Both the position numbers and the translations under genes were made by a program. From NCBI RefSeq assembly GCF_019029495.1, contig NZ_JAERQM010000001.1:1178001-1242000 (forward strand): 64,000 nucleotides of DNA. Direction: 5' to 3'. The DNA is from Falsiroseomonas oleicola. GTDB lineage: Bacteria; Pseudomonadota; Alphaproteobacteria; Acetobacterales; Acetobacteraceae. This document shows positions 1 to 7,768 of the stretch, piece by piece (position 1 is the first letter of the stretch; the number at the start of each line of letters is the position of its first letter). The notes beneath the pieces are model-generated. The model searched no databases. It had not been told where the DNA came from and saw only the letters and a program-made list of their open reading frames with translations.

Positions 1-156
1 GACGTCAAGACGGCGGAGGCTTTACGCCCCGGTTTCACCGACCGCACGCTCTACGTCGCACTAGGACAAGCCGGCTTCGCCCTAATCCGCGTGTGGCGCG
101 GCAACGCGTTCGGCCTGTGGGGCATGGCGCACCTAGGTCCCGCTAGGGACCTATAG
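1..156 (+). CDS. C-terminal fragment of an unrecognised protein (runs off left edge)
   Basis: Frame 1 is open from the first base to a TAG at 154-156, giving the last 51 residues of a protein whose start lies outside the window. I do not recognise a family. The fragment is mixed polar/hydrophobic (it contains VALGQAGFALIRVWRG) and ends in GPARDL. It uses codons such as TTA and CTA that are rare in the rest of the window, which suggests a horizontally acquired origin. Its last ten codons and stop lie inside a strong hairpin (126-162). A short open frame alone is weak evidence that it is expressed. Confidence 0.4.
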   Translation, partial: DVKTAEALRPGFTDRTLYVALGQAGFALIRVWRGNAFGLWGMAHLGPARDL

Positions 157-162
157 TGCGCC
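126..162. other. Strong imperfect hairpin covering a stop codon
   Basis: The left arm (126-141) and right arm (146-162) pair over about 15 bp around a 4-nt loop, with one C facing a TA bulge. The TAG stop of the upstream fragment is in the right arm. No T-run follows, so it is not a classic intrinsic terminator. It may act in mRNA 3'-end stabilisation or be an element-associated palindrome. Confidence 0.6.
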
Positions 163-311
163 GGTCGGGGGGCGGTGGTAGATCTATATCTATAGAGCAA
201 TATGCGTTCAAGCGAACGCAGCGTGCTCTAACCGCCTCGCCCAAGGTACCAGCGTGGGGAGCCCGTCTTTCATAAATCCCGAGATTTTCCGATGATGCAG
301 CGCGAAAGGTA

Positions 312-1088
312 TCAAAACAACTGAAAACGAGGAAGGTTTTGCGCTCTAACGTATCGAATGAATGCAGAACCTTCCGCCGTAGCGCTACCGTGATTCTCCC
401 TTGCTTCCACATAATTTTGAAGGTGCAAGAACCTAAGCCAGGTTTCGAAATCGAGCGGCGGCTTTACGTCGATTTGGTCTTGCGTTGCAGCTGTGTATCG
501 CTGGACGTGCAGCTCGTGGAACGGGCGAAGATCGATCGGATCGGCACTTGCTAACATAGCCTCCAGCGCTTCTAGTTGAGATCGAAAGATGGCGAGATAG
601 TTGAACAGGGCATTGTTTATCAGCGCGGCATTCGCGTACTTCTCGAGCAGCCACGTCTCCCTTTTCAGCGAGTTGTCTCCTACGTCGGTATCCATAACTG
701 TATGGATATCTTTGATTTTTGCAGTGACGACATCGCCGAGAGCGCCGTCTGTCCCGAAATTTTTGCGGATTTCCTCGAATGGGCGATTTGCTAGCTGTGA
801 GGACACCGCCGCGTCAGCGAATTCCGCGCCAGCCGGTCCAAACTTCCGAACCCTTCCGATAAGGGCTTGAGCCTCTCGGCGAAAAATCCAGACGGCCCAC
901 ATGACCAGCAGTGGCCAGGCAATAGCTGATGCGCCGCGGAAAAGCTCGGCGAGGCCGCGTAGCTTCGGTTCATCTCCATGCTTCAGAATGGCTAGCACGC
1001 CGAAGAAGCAGCTAAGCGAAAACCATAGCCACGGCTTTGATAAAGCTTCCGCTCCTATCAATTTTATCTGCTTGATTGCGGCGCGCAT
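312..1088 (-). CDS. Hypothetical protein with two N-terminal membrane helices
   Basis: A protein of about 258 residues starting at MRAAIKQIK; the open frame extends further upstream but reads unlike protein there. Two hydrophobic segments, at about residues 20-36 and 50-69, are followed by a soluble, mildly acidic and largely helical domain to the C-terminus, with no catalytic motif I recognise. This looks like a membrane-anchored cytoplasmic protein. Its base composition is clearly AT-richer than neighbouring genes, and it lies between the window edge and a tRNA 3' end, so it is probably cargo of an integrated element. Function unknown; two-helix-plus-soluble-domain proteins are common among phage and island genes. 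Confidence 0.6.
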   Translation of the reverse strand: MRAAIKQIKLIGAEALSKPWLWFSLSCFFGVLAILKHGDEPKLRGLAELFRGASAIAWPLLVMWAVWIFRREAQALIGRVRKFGPAGAEFADAAVSSQLANRPFEEIRKNFGTDGALGDVVTAKIKDIHTVMDTDVGDNSLKRETWLLEKYANAALINNALFNYLAIFRSQLEALEAMLASADPIDLRPFHELHVQRYTAATQDQIDVKPPLDFETWLRFLHLQNYVEARENHGSATAEGSAFIRYVRAQNLPRFQLF

Positions 1089-1309
1089 CCTACCTCCGTA
1101 GCCGGGCAATGTGGGCGCCGTTCGGGATGCACTACAGCCCTTACAGGACGGGGCCGGCTGTGGCCTCGCCGCGCTGTGCGCCGATCCACATTGTCCCAGA
1201 AGTACGCCGCACATTCACCGCGCGTGCTGCGACCACCCCCACCGGGTGTGGGGCTTAACGTGGGGCTGAAGCGCAGGAAACGGAAAAAACATTCGAGAAC
1301 AAAGGCTAA

Positions 1310-1386
1310 TGGTGTCCCCGGCGGGATTCGAACCCACGGCCCCCAGATTAGGAATCTGGTGCTCTATCCGGCTGAGCTACGGAGAC
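1310..1386 (-). tRNA. tRNA-Arg (anticodon CCT)
   Basis: On the minus strand a complete cloverleaf can be folded. The 7-bp acceptor stem pairs GTCTCCG with CGGGGAC (one T-G pair). The D-arm contains TAGCTCAGCCGGATAGAGC. The anticodon stem CCAGA/TCTGG encloses the loop TTCCTAA, giving anticodon CCT. The T-arm contains GGTTCGAATCC. The 3' CCA is encoded at 1310-1312. tRNA-Arg(CCT) genes are common integration targets for tyrosine-recombinase elements, and the AT-richer sequence lies on the 3' side (left) of this gene. Confidence 0.96.
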
Positions 1387-1510
1387 GCCGCAGCGCAATT
1401 ACCACAGCCCCGCCCTGCCCCGCGAGGGGGGATGGCCCGCGCCGTGCGCGGAATGGGATGACAGGCGCGCGGATATCCGCATGATCGGACGGCCAGGAAG
1501 GATGCCCGCC

Positions 1511-1699
1511 ATGCCGGAGCCGCTGCCCGAAGTGCTGTTCGACGCCATGATGGCCCGCGCCGGCATCCAACTGACGCCGGAGGAGCGCGCCAGCGTGCAC
1601 CGCGCCTCCCGCCACCTCGCCGCCGCGCTGGAAAGGCTGCGGCCGCAGCCGGATGTGGCGCTGGAACCCGCCACGATCTTCCAGGCGGCCCGGCCATGA
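1511..1699 (+). CDS. AtzG-like (DUF4089) small amidase partner
   Basis: A 62-residue protein with the DUF4089/AtzG-type pattern (RAGIQLTPEER followed by a helical segment ending LAAALERLR). In the cyanuric-acid pathway AtzG forms a complex with, and stabilises, the amidase AtzE; here it presumably partners the amidase that follows. The stop overlaps the amidase start by 4 bp (ATGA), so the two should be translationally coupled. The start at 1511 was chosen because AGGAAGG (1495-1501) is 9 nt upstream. ATGs at 1502 and 1481 are in frame but have poorer spacing. Confidence 0.75.
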   Translation: MPEPLPEVLFDAMMARAGIQLTPEERASVHRASRHLAAALERLRPQPDVALEPATIFQAARP

Positions 1700-3087
1700 G
1701 CACGGGCCTGCCCCTGTCGATCGCCGAGGCGGCGCGGCAGATCGCGGCGAAGCGGCTGTCCCCGGTGGAACTGGCCGGGATGTCCCTGGCCGCCGCCGAA
1801 AGCCGCAACCCGACCCTGCACGCCTTCATCCGCCTGACGCCGGACCTCGCCCGCGCCCAGGCGAAGGCGGCCGAGGCGCGGCAGATGGCGGGCGACCTAA
1901 AGGGGCCGCTGGACGGCATCCCCGTCGGCCACAAGGATATCTACGAGACCGCCGGAATCCCCACCACGGCGCATTCCCGCATCCTGGAGGACCATGTCCC
2001 CACCCGTGACGCCGCCGCGGTGCGGGACTGGGCGGCGGCGGGCACGGTCACCATCGGCAAGACGGCGACGCATGAATTCGCCTGGGGTGGCCCCTCCTTC
2101 GACCTGCCCTGGCCGCCCGCCCGCAATCCCTGGAATCCCGCCCATTTCACCGGCGGGTCCTCCACCGGCAGCGCGGCGGCCCTGGCGGCCGGCATCGTGC
2201 TGGGCGCCACGGGCAGCGACACCGGCGGGTCCATCCGCGGCCCGGCCGGGCTCTGCGGCCTGGCCGGCATCAAGCCGACCTACGGGCTGTGCAGCCGCGC
2301 CGGCGTGCTGCCTTTGGCGCATAGCCTGGACACGGCGGGCCCCTTGGCCTGGACGGTGGAGGATTGCGCCCTGCTGCTGCAGGCGATGGCCGGCCATGAT
2401 CCGGCCGACCCCTCCTCCGCCGATCGCCCGGCGCCCGACCTTCTCACCGGGCTGAACGATGGCCTGCGCGGCCTGCGCATCGGCATCGTCCGGCACTTCC
2501 ACGAGACCGACCTGAAGGCCAGCCCCGCCGTCCGCGCCGGCGTGGACCACATGGCCGAGGTGCTGCGCGCCGAGGGTGCCGAAATCCGGGAGGTGACGCT
2601 GCCGCCGCTGGCGGAATTCCACGCGGCCGGCTGGCTGATCCTGATGTCGGAGGCGCATGCCGTGCATGAGCCCTGGCTCCGCAGCCGCTTCCGCGACTAT
2701 GGCGAAATCCTGCGGGAAAGGCTGGCGCTCGCCGCGCTGGTCACGGCGGCGGACTACCTCCAGGCGCAGCGCCGCCGCCGGCAATTGTGCCAGCAGGTCG
2801 CGGCGGCGATGGCGGATCTGGACCTGCTGCTGACGGCCGCCCAGCCGGCGGAGGCGCCGCGGATCGAGGATGTTCCGAAATTCGCCAGCCTGGAGACGCC
2901 GGGCCTGACCATCCCCTTCAACCTGACCGGCCAGCCCGCGCTGACGGTCTGCACCGGCTTCGGCGCGGGTGGGCTGCCCGTCGGCGCCCAGCTCATCGGC
3001 CGGCCCTTCGAGGATGCGATGGTGCTGCGCGCCGGCCACGCCTTCGAACGCGCCACCAACTGGCGGGCGCGGCGCGCAGGGGCTTAA
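1696..3087 (+). CDS. AtzE/GatA-family amidase
   Basis: A 463-residue amidase-signature enzyme hydrolysing carbon-nitrogen amide bonds. The Ser-cisSer-Lys triad is visible: Lys80 in GHKDIYET, Ser155 in FTGGSSTGSA and Ser179 in GSDTGGSIRGP, matching GatA spacing. The length suits the family. It is probably not the aspartyl/glutamyl-tRNA amidotransferase subunit, because no gatB or gatC lies nearby; the AtzG-like gene immediately upstream instead argues for the AtzE group (biuret- or carboxybiuret-like amide hydrolysis). The substrate cannot be read from sequence. Its 3' end overlaps the convergent DUF2125 gene by 4 bp. Confidence 0.88.
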   Translation: MSTGLPLSIAEAARQIAAKRLSPVELAGMSLAAAESRNPTLHAFIRLTPDLARAQAKAAEARQMAGDLKGPLDGIPVGHKDIYETAGIPTTAHSRILEDHVPTRDAAAVRDWAAAGTVTIGKTATHEFAWGGPSFDLPWPPARNPWNPAHFTGGSSTGSAAALAAGIVLGATGSDTGGSIRGPAGLCGLAGIKPTYGLCSRAGVLPLAHSLDTAGPLAWTVEDCALLLQAMAGHDPADPSSADRPAPDLLTGLNDGLRGLRIGIVRHFHETDLKASPAVRAGVDHMAEVLRAEGAEIREVTLPPLAEFHAAGWLILMSEAHAVHEPWLRSRFRDYGEILRERLALAALVTAADYLQAQRRRRQLCQQVAAAMADLDLLLTAAQPAEAPRIEDVPKFASLETPGLTIPFNLTGQPALTVCTGFGAGGLPVGAQLIGRPFEDAMVLRAGHAFERATNWRARRAGA

Positions 3088-4172
3088 CGGGCGGCGCTGG
3101 TTCCCGGCCAGTCCAGCGGCGCGAAGCGCATCACCGGGATGCGCGCCACGGCCATGGTCCGGTCCTCGATCGTCAGGGGCACCTCGATCTCCGTGGCGCC
3201 GGCCGCCGTGGGGCGGGACATCAGCGGCAGCATGATCCGCGCGGTGCCGGCGGCGCGGCGGCCGACCAGCCCGGCATCGGACAGCGCCTGAAGCGCTGGC
3301 CCGGCGCCGGTCAGGCGGAGGGAGCCGGCGCCGGTCGGCTGCAGCCCCGCATCCAGCGCGAGCGTCGCGGCCGCATGCAGCTCTGCCGGCCCCCAGCGCA
3401 GCGTCAGGCTGCGCAGTTCCAGCACGCCGCCGCCATCACGCCAGGCTTCCGCCCGCTGCGCCGGCACGCGGCCACCCGGCACCGGCCCGCTGAGCGCGGC
3501 ATCCGCGGCGAAGGTCTCGATGCGGCGACCGAAGGGGCCGAGGGCGTCGGCCGGCATGGGCAGGTCCACCGCCTCCGCCACCAGAGAGAATGCCAGGGCC
3601 GGCTCGCCCTCCGTCGCGGTGGAGGAGTTGGCGAGGGCGAGGTTGGCGCGCGCCACCTCCATCGGGCCGGCGGGGGTGGAAAGCCGCAGCCGCTCGGCCA
3701 GCAGCAGCGCCTCCCGCGGCGGGGTGTCGCGCTCCAGCGGCACCAGCGCCACCAGCTCATCCGCCGCGAAGCGCCATTCGCCGCCGGCGATGCGCAGGCG
3801 CTGGGCGCCGGGCATCTCCACCCGCAGGCGGTGCAGCCAGGGCAGGGTGACGCGCAGCACCACCCGCTCCGCCTCCAGCACCATGCCGCCCGGCAGGGTG
3901 GCGCTGCCGCCCTCCAGCCGCACGGCGCCCAAGGTGAGCGTGGCGGAAAAGGGCCAGCCGCCGCGTTGCGGGGCGGCGTGGTCCACACGCCAGCCCTGGG
4001 CGCGGCGGATCTGCACCCAGGTGGCCAGCCCAGCCTCAAGCTGACTGGCCATCACCCGCCAGAGCACGGCATGGCCGGCGCCGAGGAGAAGCAGCAGCAC
4101 CACCACGCCGAGGGCGAGGCGTTGGCCGAGCGGGCGGCGCCGTCGCGGGGCGGCGGGGGGCTTCATGTCCAT
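3084..4172 (-). CDS. DUF2125 family membrane-anchored protein
   Basis: About 362 residues. A basic N-terminus (PRRRRPLGQRL) and one hydrophobic helix (about residues 20-38) are followed by a long periplasmic-looking beta-rich region with repeated LRLxG/TLxLGAVRLEGG-like strands. This matches DUF2125 (COG4093), an alphaproteobacterial family of unknown function predicted to be an anchored periplasmic protein. The start could be 4172 or 4166 (MDMKPP or MKPP); neither has a convincing ribosome binding site. The gene is divergent from chaC-like and convergent with the amidase. Confidence 0.7.
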   Translation of the reverse strand: MDMKPPAAPRRRRPLGQRLALGVVVLLLLLGAGHAVLWRVMASQLEAGLATWVQIRRAQGWRVDHAAPQRGGWPFSATLTLGAVRLEGGSATLPGGMVLEAERVVLRVTLPWLHRLRVEMPGAQRLRIAGGEWRFAADELVALVPLERDTPPREALLLAERLRLSTPAGPMEVARANLALANSSTATEGEPALAFSLVAEAVDLPMPADALGPFGRRIETFAADAALSGPVPGGRVPAQRAEAWRDGGGVLELRSLTLRWGPAELHAAATLALDAGLQPTGAGSLRLTGAGPALQALSDAGLVGRRAAGTARIMLPLMSRPTAAGATEIEVPLTIEDRTMAVARIPVMRFAPLDWPGTSAAR

Positions 4173-4269
4173 GATACGGGGCGCTATAGCCCGAACGCGT
4201 CCCCCCGTGCAGGCACCCCCTTCCATTCTCCCCATCGCGCCCGAACCGCCGCCGCTGCATCAGGGCGCC

Positions 4270-4818
4270 ATGTGGGTCTTCGGCTATGGCTCGCTGATCT
4301 GGCGGCCCGGCTTCGACCATGCCGGCTGCCATCCGGCGCTGCTGCCCGGCTTCCATCGCCGCTTCTGCCTGTGGTCGCACCGCTATCGCGGCACGCCGGA
4401 GGCGCCCGGCCTGGTGCTGGGGCTGGATCGCGGCGGCGCCTGCCGGGGCGTGGTGTTCCGCGTGCCCGGCGCGGCGGCGGCGGAGGTGCTGCGCTACCTG
4501 GACGATCGTGAACTGCCTGATGGGTCGGAGGTGGTCTATCACCGCCGCGTGCTGCCGGTGCGCTGCCTGGACCAGCCGGGGCGGCCCGTGGTGCCGGCGG
4601 TGACCTATGTGGCCAATCGCGGCTGCCGGCTGTATGTGCGCGGCCTGGCGGAAGCCGCCGCGGCCCGGGCCATTGCCCAGGGCGTGGGGCAGATGGGTCC
4701 GAACCGTGACTATCTGCTGAACACTCTGAGCCATCTGGCGGCCATGGGGGTGCGGGATCGCGGCCTGTCGCGCATCGCCGCCCTGCTGCCCGAGGTGCCG
4801 GCGCCGCTTCCGGATTGA
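4270..4818 (+). CDS. ChaC-like gamma-glutamylcyclotransferase
   Basis: A 182-residue cytosolic enzyme of the ChaC family, which cleaves glutathione to 5-oxoproline and Cys-Gly. The N-terminal MWVFGYGSLIWRPGF carries the YGSL substrate-binding loop, and Glu81 in DDRELPDG is the likely catalytic acid. The C-terminal part (NRDYLLNTLSHLAAMGVRD) is typical of ChaC. The start at 4270 is where family members usually begin, although the frame stays open to an ATG at 4165, inside the divergent DUF2125 gene start. Expected role: glutathione turnover. No partner gene is evident. Confidence 0.85.
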   Translation: MWVFGYGSLIWRPGFDHAGCHPALLPGFHRRFCLWSHRYRGTPEAPGLVLGLDRGGACRGVVFRVPGAAAAEVLRYLDDRELPDGSEVVYHRRVLPVRCLDQPGRPVVPAVTYVANRGCRLYVRGLAEAAAARAIAQGVGQMGPNRDYLLNTLSHLAAMGVRDRGLSRIAALLPEVPAPLPD

Positions 4819-5275
4819 GCAGGTGCCCGCCCCGAATCCGGTCAATTTGTGCGGCGCGAGACCGATTTAATCCACCGCCGCCGCCCATCATACGCCTGCA
4901 CGGGGCCTCGCCTGCCCGGCGACCTGACCTGCAAAAGGCTCGCGGAGGCCCGATTCTAAAATACGTTGTTTTTTCAAAGACTTGCCAAAGTGGCCGCGTG
5001 ACCGCATTGACGTTCGATCAATGGTTTGCAACGGGAAAGAGACAGGCGGTGGCAGCAGCGGCGCGGAGCGGCCTGCAATCCGCCCCTGTCAACCCACAGA
5101 TTTATCCACAGGCCCTGACATCCCCTCGACCCCGCTTTGACTCGGCGCCAGCAGCGGCGCGGCCCCGTAACCGTCACGGGAACCTTCACCCCACCGCTGC
5201 GCTGCAGCGCGTGCCAGGATGGCATCGTCCGCAACGGCGTCCCGGCCAGGACGCGGCATCGCAGCAGGGGAGATG
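4819..5275. other. Non-coding gap with AT-rich block and one DnaA-box-like site
   Basis: No convincing gene in this 457-bp stretch. It contains an AT-rich block at about 4953-4985 (a run of six T inside GC-rich DNA) and a perfect TTATCCACA at 5102-5110 flanked by TGTCA/TGACA half-sites. It probably holds the promoter of the downstream phospholipase-D-like gene. An open frame running through it reads as low-complexity GC-rich shadow. Confidence 0.5.
5102..5110 (+). promoter_or_regulatory. DnaA-box-like nonamer
   Basis: TTATCCACA is identical to the high-affinity DnaA box. A degenerate partner (ACCCACAGA) lies directly upstream. One perfect box does not make an origin, and no oriC-linked genes (dnaA, hemE, parAB, gidA) are nearby. 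It may titrate DnaA or regulate the next gene, or be chance. Confidence 0.3.
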
Positions 5276-6793
5276 ATGGAGGCCGAGCTCGCACAAAACC
5301 ACTCGCCGGCAGGCGACGGCGCCACGGGCCTGTTGCGGCCGGGTGAGAATTGCTGGCGTATCGAACGTGCCCGTCGGGCGACGGTCGTCGTCGACGCGGC
5401 GGATTACTTCCGGGCGGCACGCGCCGCGATGCTGGCGGCGCGACGCCGAATCCTGCTGATCGGCTGGGACTTCGATGCCAGGATCGAGCTCATCCCGGGC
5501 GAGGACTCGCCCGATGCGCCGCGGCGGCTGGGCGATTTCATCCTCTGGCTGGTCAAGCGCCGGCCGGAACTGGAGATCTGCCTGCTGCACTGGGACCTCG
5601 GCGCGCTGAAGGCCCTGTTCCGCGGCACCACCATCCTCACCTTGCTGCGCTGGAAGGCGCATCCGCGCATCACATCCCGGCTGGACAGCCGGCATCCGCC
5701 CGCCGGCTCCCACCACCAGAAGATCGTGGTGATCGACGATGCCATCGCGTTCTGCGGCGGCATCGACATGACCGCGCATCGCTGGGACACCAGCGACCAC
5801 GCCGATGCGGAGCCGCGCCGCACCGACCCGGGTGGCCATGCCTACCAGCCCTGGCACGACGCCACCATGGCGTTCGACGGCCCCGCGGCGGCGGCGCTCG
5901 GCGAACTGGCCCGGGACCGGTGGGCGCGGGCCGGCGGCCAGCCGCTCGCCCCGCTCGACGTCGCGGAGGATGGCTGGCCCGAGGATCTGCCCGTGCAGTT
6001 CCGCGACATCGATCTGGGCATCGCCCGCAGCAGGCCGGAAATGCCCGACTGCCCGGCCGTCGGGGAGATCGAGCGGCTCTATCTGGACCTGATCGCCAGC
6101 GCCCGGCGGATGATCTATGCCGAAAGCCAGTACTTCGCCTCCCGCCGCATCGCCGAGGCGATCGCCCGGCGGCTGGAGGAGGCGGACGGGCCGGAGATCG
6201 TGCTGGTGAACCCGGACTCGGCGCAGGGCTGGCTGGAGCCCATCGCCATGGATTCCGCCCGGGCCCGGCTGCGAGAGGCGTTGCGCCGCATTGATACACA
6301 TGGCCGCTTCCGCATCTACCATCCGGTGACGGCGGGCGGGCAGCCGATCTATGTGCATGCCAAGATCCTGGTGATCGACGACCAGGTGCTCCGCGTCGGC
6401 TCCTCCAATTTCAACAACCGCTCGCTGCGGCTCGACACCGAATGCGACGTGGTGATCGACGCTGGGCTGCACGCCAATGCGGCGCTGCGCCCCGCCATCG
6501 CCGGGGTGCGGGACGGGCTGCTGGCGGAGCATCTGGGCAGTACCCCGGCGGAGGTGGCGGCGACGCTGGCGCGCAGCGGATCGCTGATACAGACCATCGA
6601 ATCGCTGCGCCGCCCCGGCCGGACCCTGGTGGCCTATGAGACGCCGGACCTCAGCGCGGTGGAGGCCTGGCTGGCGGATCATGAGGTGCTGGACCCGGAA
6701 GGGCCGGAGGAGATGTTCGAGGCGATCGCGAAGCGCGGCCTGTTCCGCCGCTTCAGCCGCCTGCGCCGGCACCGCCCCCCGCCGCCGGGCTGA
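5276..6793 (+). CDS. Phospholipase D-like (HKD superfamily) protein
   Basis: About 505 residues with two HxKxxxxD motifs: His147-Lys149-Asp154 (HHQKIVVIDD) and His361-Lys363-Asp368 (VHAKILVIDDQ), the second followed by GSSNFNNRS. Such enzymes hydrolyse or transfer phosphodiester headgroups, either as phospholipase D or as cardiolipin-synthase-like transferases. There are no obvious N-terminal membrane helices, so this resembles the soluble, eukaryote-like PLD group more than bacterial Cls. Start 5276 was chosen over 5273 and 5219 because GGGGA ends 4 nt upstream. The gene stands alone between two gaps, and the substrate is not predictable. Confidence 0.85.
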   Translation: MEAELAQNHSPAGDGATGLLRPGENCWRIERARRATVVVDAADYFRAARAAMLAARRRILLIGWDFDARIELIPGEDSPDAPRRLGDFILWLVKRRPELEICLLHWDLGALKALFRGTTILTLLRWKAHPRITSRLDSRHPPAGSHHQKIVVIDDAIAFCGGIDMTAHRWDTSDHADAEPRRTDPGGHAYQPWHDATMAFDGPAAAALGELARDRWARAGGQPLAPLDVAEDGWPEDLPVQFRDIDLGIARSRPEMPDCPAVGEIERLYLDLIASARRMIYAESQYFASRRIAEAIARRLEEADGPEIVLVNPDSAQGWLEPIAMDSARARLREALRRIDTHGRFRIYHPVTAGGQPIYVHAKILVIDDQVLRVGSSNFNNRSLRLDTECDVVIDAGLHANAALRPAIAGVRDGLLAEHLGSTPAEVAATLARSGSLIQTIESLRRPGRTLVAYETPDLSAVEAWLADHEVLDPEGPEEMFEAIAKRGLFRRFSRLRRHRPPPPG

Positions 6794-6805
6794 CGGGCCG
6801 GAGGT

Positions 6806-7768
6806 TCAGCCGGTGAGGCGGATGCCCATCTGCCGGATCAGCGGCCCCCAGCTCGCGCGTTCCGCCGCCAGCATGGCGTCGAATGCCGCCGGGCCGCTGG
6901 CCATGGCGCCGATGCCTCCGGCGTTGAGGCGGGTCAGCACCGCCGGATCGGCCAGGGCGGCAGACAGGGCGGCGGCGAGGCGGTCCACCGTCGGCTGCGG
7001 CGTGGCGGCGGGCACCACCAGCCCCTGCCAGGCCTCCACCACATAGCCCTCCATCCCGGCCTCCACCGCCGTCGGCACATCGGGCAATGCCGGAAAACGT
7101 TGGGCGGAGCCGATCGCCAAAGCGCGCAGCCGGCCCTCACGGATCTGGGGCAGCGCGGCGGCCGTATCCAGCATGGCGAAGCCGATGCGTCCGGCCATCA
7201 GGTCGGTCAGCACGGCGCTGCCGCCGCGATAGGGGATGTGGGTCGCCTCCGTCGCGCCGGCCTGGCGCAGCAGCCGCGCCCCGGCCAGATGCTGCGGCGA
7301 TCCGACACCGGAGGAGCCATAGCTCAGCCCCGCCAGGCCCCGCAGCCCGGCCAGGTCGCGCAGATTGCTGTCCGCCGGCACCAGCGCCAGAAGCTGGAAC
7401 CGCGCCAGCCCGCCAATCGCCCGGAAATCCCGCACCGGGTCATAGGGCAGCCGGTCATGCAGGAAGGGATTGAAGACCAGGATGCCATTGTCGCCGGTGA
7501 ACAGCGTATGGCCATCCGGCGCCGCCCGGGCGGCCAGCTCGCTGGCCAGCAGCGCGCCGCCGCCCGGCCGGTTCTCCACCACCACCGGCTGGCCCAGCGT
7601 GCCGGCCATGGATTGCGCCAGCAGCCGCGCGATGAGGTCGGAGCCGCCGCCGGGCGGATAGCCCAGGATCCAGCGCAGCGGCCGTTCGGGCGCCCAGGCC
7701 GGCTGTGCGGAAGCGCCGGTTGCAAGGAGCAAGGCGGGGGTGGCGAGCAGCAGGCGGCGTGGGATCAT
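6806..7768 (-). CDS. Bug-family tripartite tricarboxylate receptor (solute-binding protein)
   Basis: A 320-residue periplasmic binding protein of the Bug/TctC family. The signal peptide (MIPRRLLLATPALLLATGASA) has a twin-arginine-like start, and the mature protein begins with the canonical beta strand (PLRWILGYPPGGGSDLIARLLA) and VVVENRPGGG. Such receptors bind small carboxylates, sometimes for TctAB import and often as orphan sensors. No tctA or tctB is nearby. Its ATG overlaps the upstream methyltransferase stop (ATGA, 7765-7768), so the two are co-translated. Confidence 0.88.
   Translation of the reverse strand: MIPRRLLLATPALLLATGASAQPAWAPERPLRWILGYPPGGGSDLIARLLAQSMAGTLGQPVVVENRPGGGALLASELAARAAPDGHTLFTGDNGILVFNPFLHDRLPYDPVRDFRAIGGLARFQLLALVPADSNLRDLAGLRGLAGLSYGSSGVGSPQHLAGARLLRQAGATEATHIPYRGGSAVLTDLMAGRIGFAMLDTAAALPQIREGRLRALAIGSAQRFPALPDVPTAVEAGMEGYVVEAWQGLVVPAATPQPTVDRLAAALSAALADPAVLTRLNAGGIGAMASGPAAFDAMLAAERASWGPLIRQMGIRLTG

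Noticed and set aside
1176-1484. A 102-codon plus-strand open frame containing GGIRTHGPQIRN
   Set aside because: This peptide is the well-known translation of the antisense strand of a tRNA gene; the region is tRNA-Arg(CCT).
5098-5112. A chromosomal replication origin at the DnaA-like box
   Set aside because: Only one perfect box, and none of the usual origin-linked genes nearby.
4815-5276. A 153-codon open frame across the 4.8-5.3 kb gap
   Set aside because: Low-complexity Pro/Arg-rich sequence with no ribosome binding site; it covers the AT-rich block and DnaA-box region, so it is probably non-coding.
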